Assembly: GCA_963645405.1 (NCBI GenBank)
Contig: CAVISR010000097.1
Location: 1-9,030 of the forward strand
Reading direction: 5' to 3'
Origin: Colivivens sp963645405
GTDB lineage: Bacteria > Bacteroidota > Bacteroidia > Bacteroidales > Bacteroidaceae
Length of the DNA: 9,030 nt
In this document: positions 5,773 through 9,030 of the stretch, in pieces
How positions within the stretch are numbered: the stretch's first letter is position 1
Layout: each line of letters opens with the position of its first letter
The notes under the pieces: generated by a model
The model's database searches: none
What the model was told of the DNA's origin: nothing
What the model saw: the letters and a program-made list of their open reading frames with translations, nothing else
Made by a program: the position numbers and the translations under genes

Positions 5773-8667
5773 GAATATGTAGTTTTCTTCTTCGTCTTCG
5801 TAATAATCTTCGTTTTCCTGCTCTTCCTCGTAGAGGTCGTCAGGGTCTTTTATCTCCACATCGGGCTCGTCGAGCAGGTTTTCGTCTATCTGCAGTTTGC
5901 CTACGCGGTCGAACACTTCGTCGTAGAAGTCAAAGTACTCGGCATAGCTCAGTCCGTGTGCAATCTTCGTCAGGTTGTCCTCCGAGATGATAAACAGCTT
6001 GAGTCCTTCCAGCTTGGTCATCATCGCCTTGTCGTTTGCCAGGCGGTGGAAGTAGATGTATGCCTCGTCGTAGTTCATGAACGTTCCTACTTTCAGCAGG
6101 CTGATGTCCGGACTCTTCTCCTGCTCCATGTCGAAGTTTCTAACTGTGAAGTTCGAGAAGTTGTATTGTGCCATCTCGAAGAGAAGCCTGTTCTCGTTGA
6201 TGCTGTCGCTCTCGTATGCAACGACGAACAGCCAGTTGCAGTTTTTCTCGTCACTGAACGTGGTGTCGCTCATCAGCGAGTCGCCCTCGATGAATCCGCG
6301 CCTACGTTCCCAGATTGAACCGTTGTTCATCCGTCCGCTCTGCAGCAAGCGTCCGTCCTGCAGTCCCTTCACATACAGTCCTGCCAGTTCGCTCACTGTG
6401 CTCTGCGGATATTTGTCCACAATCTCTTTCATTGCCGACATGAATTGCTGTGTCTCCCCCTTGTTGAGGCGGCTCATTGTGCAGAGGAACATGAAACGTG
6501 CCCTGTTGGCTCCTTCCGGATATTCCTCGGCTGTGAATTCGGCATCCGAGATGGTCTTGTCGTAGTTCTCGTTCAGATATGCATTGTAGGCATCCTGATA
6601 GATAGAGTCTTCCTGCTCCACGCCATAGCGTGCCTTGAACTCGAAGTTCGGGTCGGCAAGCAGCTTCGCATGTTCGTTGTCGGGGAACTCGGCAAGCAGT
6701 TTGTCCTTGTAGTCGGATGCATCGTCGGTCCTGCCATATCTCGAATAGAGCTGGAACATGTTGTAGTAGGTCTCGTCCATGTGTTCAAAGTCGGGGAAGT
6801 CGATGCAGATACGCTGGAATGTGCGCTCTGCCAACGGGAAGTTCTCCATGCGGTCTTTGTAGATGATGGCTGAGTTGTAGAGTCCGTCGACAAGCAGTTT
6901 GTTGGATTCAGCCATCTGTTCGTCGGTGAACGGGATGTCCTTCAGATAATACTCAGGACGGTGTGGGTCGTTCTCGTATTCCTTCAGTTTGGCAAGTTCC
7001 TCCTGGTCTTTCTCCGACAGACTGTTGTCCAGGTTCTGTGTGGAATCGTTGGCTGTGGAGTCTGCCAGTGCTTCCTCGTCCGACTCTTCGTCCGTTGCTT
7101 CCTCGTCAGCCAGCACAGTCTTGTTGCTGCGTTGCCAGTCGTCTGCCAGTTCTCTCTGTCCCCATTTCTTCTGGAATTCTTTCCTTCCGTTTGCCACGGC
7201 TGTAGGATTGTAGAAATACCATTCACCGCCGTTCTGACGGTTGGTGCGGTTGTTCTGGTTCTGCTGGGTTCCCTGAGTCGTTTGGTTCTGCTGGTTTGCC
7301 TGCGCAGTCTGGTTGTTTTTCTTCGCCTCTTCTTTCTCTTTCTTCTTTACCTCCTCGATAATCAGCTTTATCTTCTTCATCCGTTCCACGGAATCCATGC
7401 GTGCAAGTGTCTGCAGACTGTCCTGCAGTTCCACTGCCTGCGCATAGGGCAACAATTCCTCGAGGATTTTTGCCCTGTTGTCGATTTCATCGTAGTCGTC
7501 GCGCTCTTTGTCGTAGAGTCCAAGCACTCCGGCATAACATTCCTGCGCCTTCACGAATTCCTCTCTGTCCCAGTAGAGCTGTCCCAGATGGAGCCACACG
7601 ATGCCTTTCTCTATGCCGTTGCGTGTGCTTTTTTCCACTCCGTCTTTGTAGGCGTACAGGGCATGAGTGGTGTCGCCCTGGGCAAGATAGATATTGCCGA
7701 TGGCGTAGTACACCTGGTCGAGATACTCCTTGTTCTTGTCACTGCGTGCCATTCTGCGCAATTTGCTGATCATCTTTTTCGACTGACCCTTCGACAGTAC
7801 TTCAGTCTGCTTGATGCGGGCATTGAACTCCAGTTCGTATGGCGGATTCTTGGAAAACACTTTCCCGAATGCCTTGTAAGCCAACTTGTCCTGCCCGGTC
7901 TGGTGATAGAGCTGTCCCAGCAGATAGTAGAGTCGGGCTTTCTCGAGCGAACCTTTCTGTTTCTTCACTGCCTTCTGGATGTTGGGGATGGCTTCGGCGT
8001 ATTGCTGCTGACGAAGCTGACAATCAGCCAATACCGCAGCTTTTGCCGCATCCAGGTTTGACGGGAAACTGTCGCGCTCGGCACGGGTCAGCAGGTTCTC
8101 GGCATCGTAGTACCAGTCCATCTCCGCATAGCACTTCGCCTCCATCACCCTGGCGCGAGCCACAATGTTGGGACGCGTGGAGAAAAGGCGCTGGATGTAG
8201 GCAAAGGTGGATGCCGCCTCAAAGTATTCGCCCTTCTGGAATTGTGCATTGCCCATCAGAAACCACGCCTTGTGGAGAAACGGATTGTATTCTTTCAGAG
8301 CAAGAAACGCCTTGCCTTTAGGTGTGCGCCGTTGTCTTGCACTGAGCTCCGGTTTCTTGGTGATGCTGTGCAGTTTTATTGTCTTCTGGCTCTTCTCGAT
8401 GGCACGGTCGAACTGTCCCGAACCAAGTTTCTGCGTGGCAGCATTGCCGGTCATGTAGAACGGCAGAATCTCCATGTAGTTGTCCTTGTTGCCGTCGCGC
8501 TGAGCCTGATAGCCTTCAATGAAAGCCTGGTTTCCGTTATAGTAAGTGTTGTATTTTGCCTTGAACGCCTGCACACGACGGGTCATGCCCGTGTTCTTTT
8601 TTGTGGAACACGAAGCAGCGACACAGATGATGAGCAGTGTCAGTATGTAGCCAATGATTTTCCTCAT
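5770..8667 (-). CDS. porW: T9SS TPR lipoprotein PorW/SprE
   Basis: This is a predicted periplasm-facing lipoprotein of 965 residues, needed for T9SS function and gliding in relatives; it is reported to link the PorKN rings to the Sov translocon. The N-terminus has Lys3, a hydrophobic core (4-18) and a lipobox ending at Cys20. TPR-like helical pairs fill about 45-400 and again 585-770. Between them are a charged coiled coil (about 426-452), a Gln/Asn-rich linker (452-480), the GEWYFYNPTAV and KKWGQRELADDW segment (480-515), which I recognise as a hallmark of this family, and an acidic stretch (518-560). A mixed alpha/beta C-terminal region (about 808-920) precedes a very acidic tail (933-965). 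I chose the ATG at 8667 because it begins the signal peptide, has AAGG five bases upstream and lies downstream of a good promoter. An in-frame ATG at 8796 would bury the signal peptide and lie upstream of that promoter. Confidence 0.92.
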   Translation of the reverse strand: MRKIIGYILTLLIICVAASCSTKKNTGMTRRVQAFKAKYNTYYNGNQAFIEGYQAQRDGNKDNYMEILPFYMTGNAATQKLGSGQFDRAIEKSQKTIKLHSITKKPELSARQRRTPKGKAFLALKEYNPFLHKAWFLMGNAQFQKGEYFEAASTFAYIQRLFSTRPNIVARARVMEAKCYAEMDWYYDAENLLTRAERDSFPSNLDAAKAAVLADCQLRQQQYAEAIPNIQKAVKKQKGSLEKARLYYLLGQLYHQTGQDKLAYKAFGKVFSKNPPYELEFNARIKQTEVLSKGQSKKMISKLRRMARSDKNKEYLDQVYYAIGNIYLAQGDTTHALYAYKDGVEKSTRNGIEKGIVWLHLGQLYWDREEFVKAQECYAGVLGLYDKERDDYDEIDNRAKILEELLPYAQAVELQDSLQTLARMDSVERMKKIKLIIEEVKKKEKEEAKKNNQTAQANQQNQTTQGTQQNQNNRTNRQNGGEWYFYNPTAVANGRKEFQKKWGQRELADDWQRSNKTVLADEEATDEESDEEALADSTANDSTQNLDNSLSEKDQEELAKLKEYENDPHRPEYYLKDIPFTDEQMAESNKLLVDGLYNSAIIYKDRMENFPLAERTFQRICIDFPDFEHMDETYYNMFQLYSRYGRTDDASDYKDKLLAEFPDNEHAKLLADPNFEFKARYGVEQEDSIYQDAYNAYLNENYDKTISDAEFTAEEYPEGANRARFMFLCTMSRLNKGETQQFMSAMKEIVDKYPQSTVSELAGLYVKGLQDGRLLQSGRMNNGSIWERRRGFIEGDSLMSDTTFSDEKNCNWLFVVAYESDSINENRLLFEMAQYNFSNFTVRNFDMEQEKSPDISLLKVGTFMNYDEAYIYFHRLANDKAMMTKLEGLKLFIISEDNLTKIAHGLSYAEYFDFYDEVFDRVGKLQIDENLLDEPDVEIKDPDDLYEEEQENEDYYEDEEENYIF

Positions 8668-8676
8668 CTTTACCTT
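8668..8676 (-). promoter_or_regulatory. Ribosome binding site deciding the porW start
   Basis: On the minus strand AAGGTAAAG runs straight into the ATG at 8667, placing AAGG five bases before the start codon, with an AT-rich TATATAT stretch just upstream. Many Bacteroidetes genes have no Shine-Dalgarno, so this one is useful support for starting at 8667 rather than at the longer in-frame ATG at 8796. Confidence 0.65.
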
Positions 8677-8729
8677 ATATATAACACTATAACGGAATGT
8701 CCCTCGATTTATTTTCAGAACATTGACTG

Positions 8730-8759
8730 CAAATATACTAATTCTTTTCGAATAACGAA
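8730..8759 (-). promoter_or_regulatory. Bacteroidetes-type sigma-ABfr promoter for the porW-porX-tsaE operon
   Basis: Read on the minus strand, TATATTTG (8737-8730) matches the Bacteroidetes -7 consensus TAnnTTTG exactly. TTCG (8759-8756) stands 18 bases upstream as an imperfect -33 TTTG element. The predicted start would lie roughly 5-10 bases further downstream, giving porW a 5' leader of about 55 bases. No other equally good match lies upstream of the porW ATG. The spacing and matches are seen directly in the sequence; activity is inferred. Confidence 0.7.
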
Positions 8760-8899
8760 CCATGGTCAGCGCTAAAAGAATGCTTTGCCCATGCATTTGC
8801 CAGTCTTTGCATGCAGATATACAACTTCAGCCGTTCGGAGATCGATGCCACCAGCGCCATTAATTGCAATACAACTGCGATTGCTAGATATTGCTTCAT
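8738..8899 (-). CDS. Possible small hydrophobic protein (53 residues), doubtful
   Basis: A short frame starts with ATG at 8899 and ends with TAG just upstream of the porW -7 box. Its N-terminus begins MKQYLAIAVVLQLMALVAS, a lysine followed by about 16 hydrophobic residues, like a signal anchor. The rest (SERLKLYICMQRL onwards) is basic and soluble-looking with one Cys. Against it: no Shine-Dalgarno before the ATG, no good promoter above it, the 3' part overlaps the porW -33 element, and I recognise no family. It may be chance in non-coding DNA. Confidence 0.18.
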   Translation of the reverse strand: MKQYLAIAVVLQLMALVASISERLKLYICMQRLANAWAKHSFSADHGSLFEKN

Positions 8900-8954
8900 A
8901 GAGGAATAAAGCTACCCCTTATTTCTTCCTTCTGAGCCGCCAAAAGCCTTGGGC

Positions 8955-8980
8955 GTGACAGTTGTGACAGTCCGACAGTC
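8955..8980. repeat. Three GACAGT repeats
   Basis: GACAGT occurs at 8957-8962, 8966-8971 and 8974-8979. The first two lie in exact GTGACAGT octamers (8955-8962 and 8964-8971) nine bases apart, and the third follows eight bases later. On the minus strand this reads as three ACTGTC words. The regular spacing suggests a repeated binding site or a fragment of a dispersed intergenic element; which one cannot be told from this window. Confidence 0.7.
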
Positions 8981-9015
8981 CAAAAATATGGTACCCCACA
9001 TCTTTGCCTTTCCCC

Positions 9016-9029
9016 TATATAATTATATA
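9016..9029. repeat. Perfect 14-base AT palindrome at the window edge
   Basis: TATATAATTATATA is its own reverse complement, centred between 9022 and 9023. On the minus strand it is followed at once by AGGGGAAAGGCAAAG. It could be an operator, an easily melted element, or the end of a repeat continuing past the window. AT-only palindromes also arise by chance. Confidence 0.6.
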
Positions 9030-9030
9030 T

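Larger units (their letters stand above)
8668..9030. other. Intergenic region upstream of porW, no confident gene
   Basis: These 363 bases carry the porW leader, its promoter and ribosome binding site, then a stretch (about 8760-8950) with no confident gene, in which TTTGC recurs at 8784, 8796 and 8806. An imperfect hairpin at 8938-8955 pairs CGCCAA with TTGGGCG, with one bulged G. Beyond it lie the GACAGT repeats, a TATTTTTG word on the minus strand at 8988-8981 that matches a -7 box but has no -33 partner, and the AT palindrome. I see no tRNA or rRNA signature in it. Its distal half looks like repeat-type or regulatory DNA. Confidence 0.55.

Noticed and set aside
6961..8061. A 366-codon open frame on the plus strand opposite porW
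   Set aside because: Same explanation: codon-aligned antisense of porW. Its runs of Val, Leu and Phe are the reverse complements of the charged and Gln/Asn-rich codons of PorW.
8668..8796. 43-residue N-terminal extension of PorW from an in-frame ATG at 8796
   Set aside because: It would place the lipoprotein signal peptide in mid-protein, starts upstream of the promoter at 8730-8759, and lacks a ribosome binding site. The ATG at 8667 has both a ribosome binding site and a signal peptide.
8955..8980. GACAGT repeats considered as a CRISPR array
   Set aside because: The units are only 6-8 bases with 1-3 base gaps. There are no 20-40 base repeats or spacers and no cas genes.

Overview
The window looks like a chromosomal stretch from a Bacteroidetes genome, most likely Prevotella in the broad sense. 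Three things support this: type IX secretion system (T9SS) genes of the PorX and PorW/SprE type, a Bacteroidetes-style DnaE with an intact PHP domain, and a TAnnTTTG-type -7 promoter box with an AAGG ribosome binding site. Genus-level placement is inference.

All four solid genes lie on the minus strand and read from right to left. First is porW/sprE (5770-8667), a large TPR lipoprotein of the T9SS. Its TGA stop shares one base with the ATG of porX (4214-5770), a response regulator fused to a PglZ/alkaline-phosphatase-superfamily effector that controls the T9SS. Three bases later comes tsaE (3800-4210), the ATPase for tRNA t6A37 modification. After a 58-base gap comes dnaE (49-3741), the replicative DNA polymerase III alpha subunit. 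A Bacteroidetes promoter at 8730-8759 sits upstream of porW, and I see no convincing terminator between the genes, so porW-porX-tsaE and probably dnaE are likely co-transcribed. PorW is a structural component of the secretion machine and PorX is its regulator, so the first two genes belong to one system. tsaE and dnaE are housekeeping genes.

The right end (8668-9030, 363 bases) has no confident gene. It holds the porW promoter, two doubtful short reading frames (53 and 29 codons), three GACAGT repeats and a 14-base AT palindrome at the edge. The left end (1-48), just past dnaE, holds an exact two-copy tandem repeat of a 16-mer that runs to the window edge.

I did not find a clearly novel system. 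The points most worth following are the porW-porX coupling, the repeat-containing right-hand intergenic region and the 16-mer tandem repeat at the left edge.
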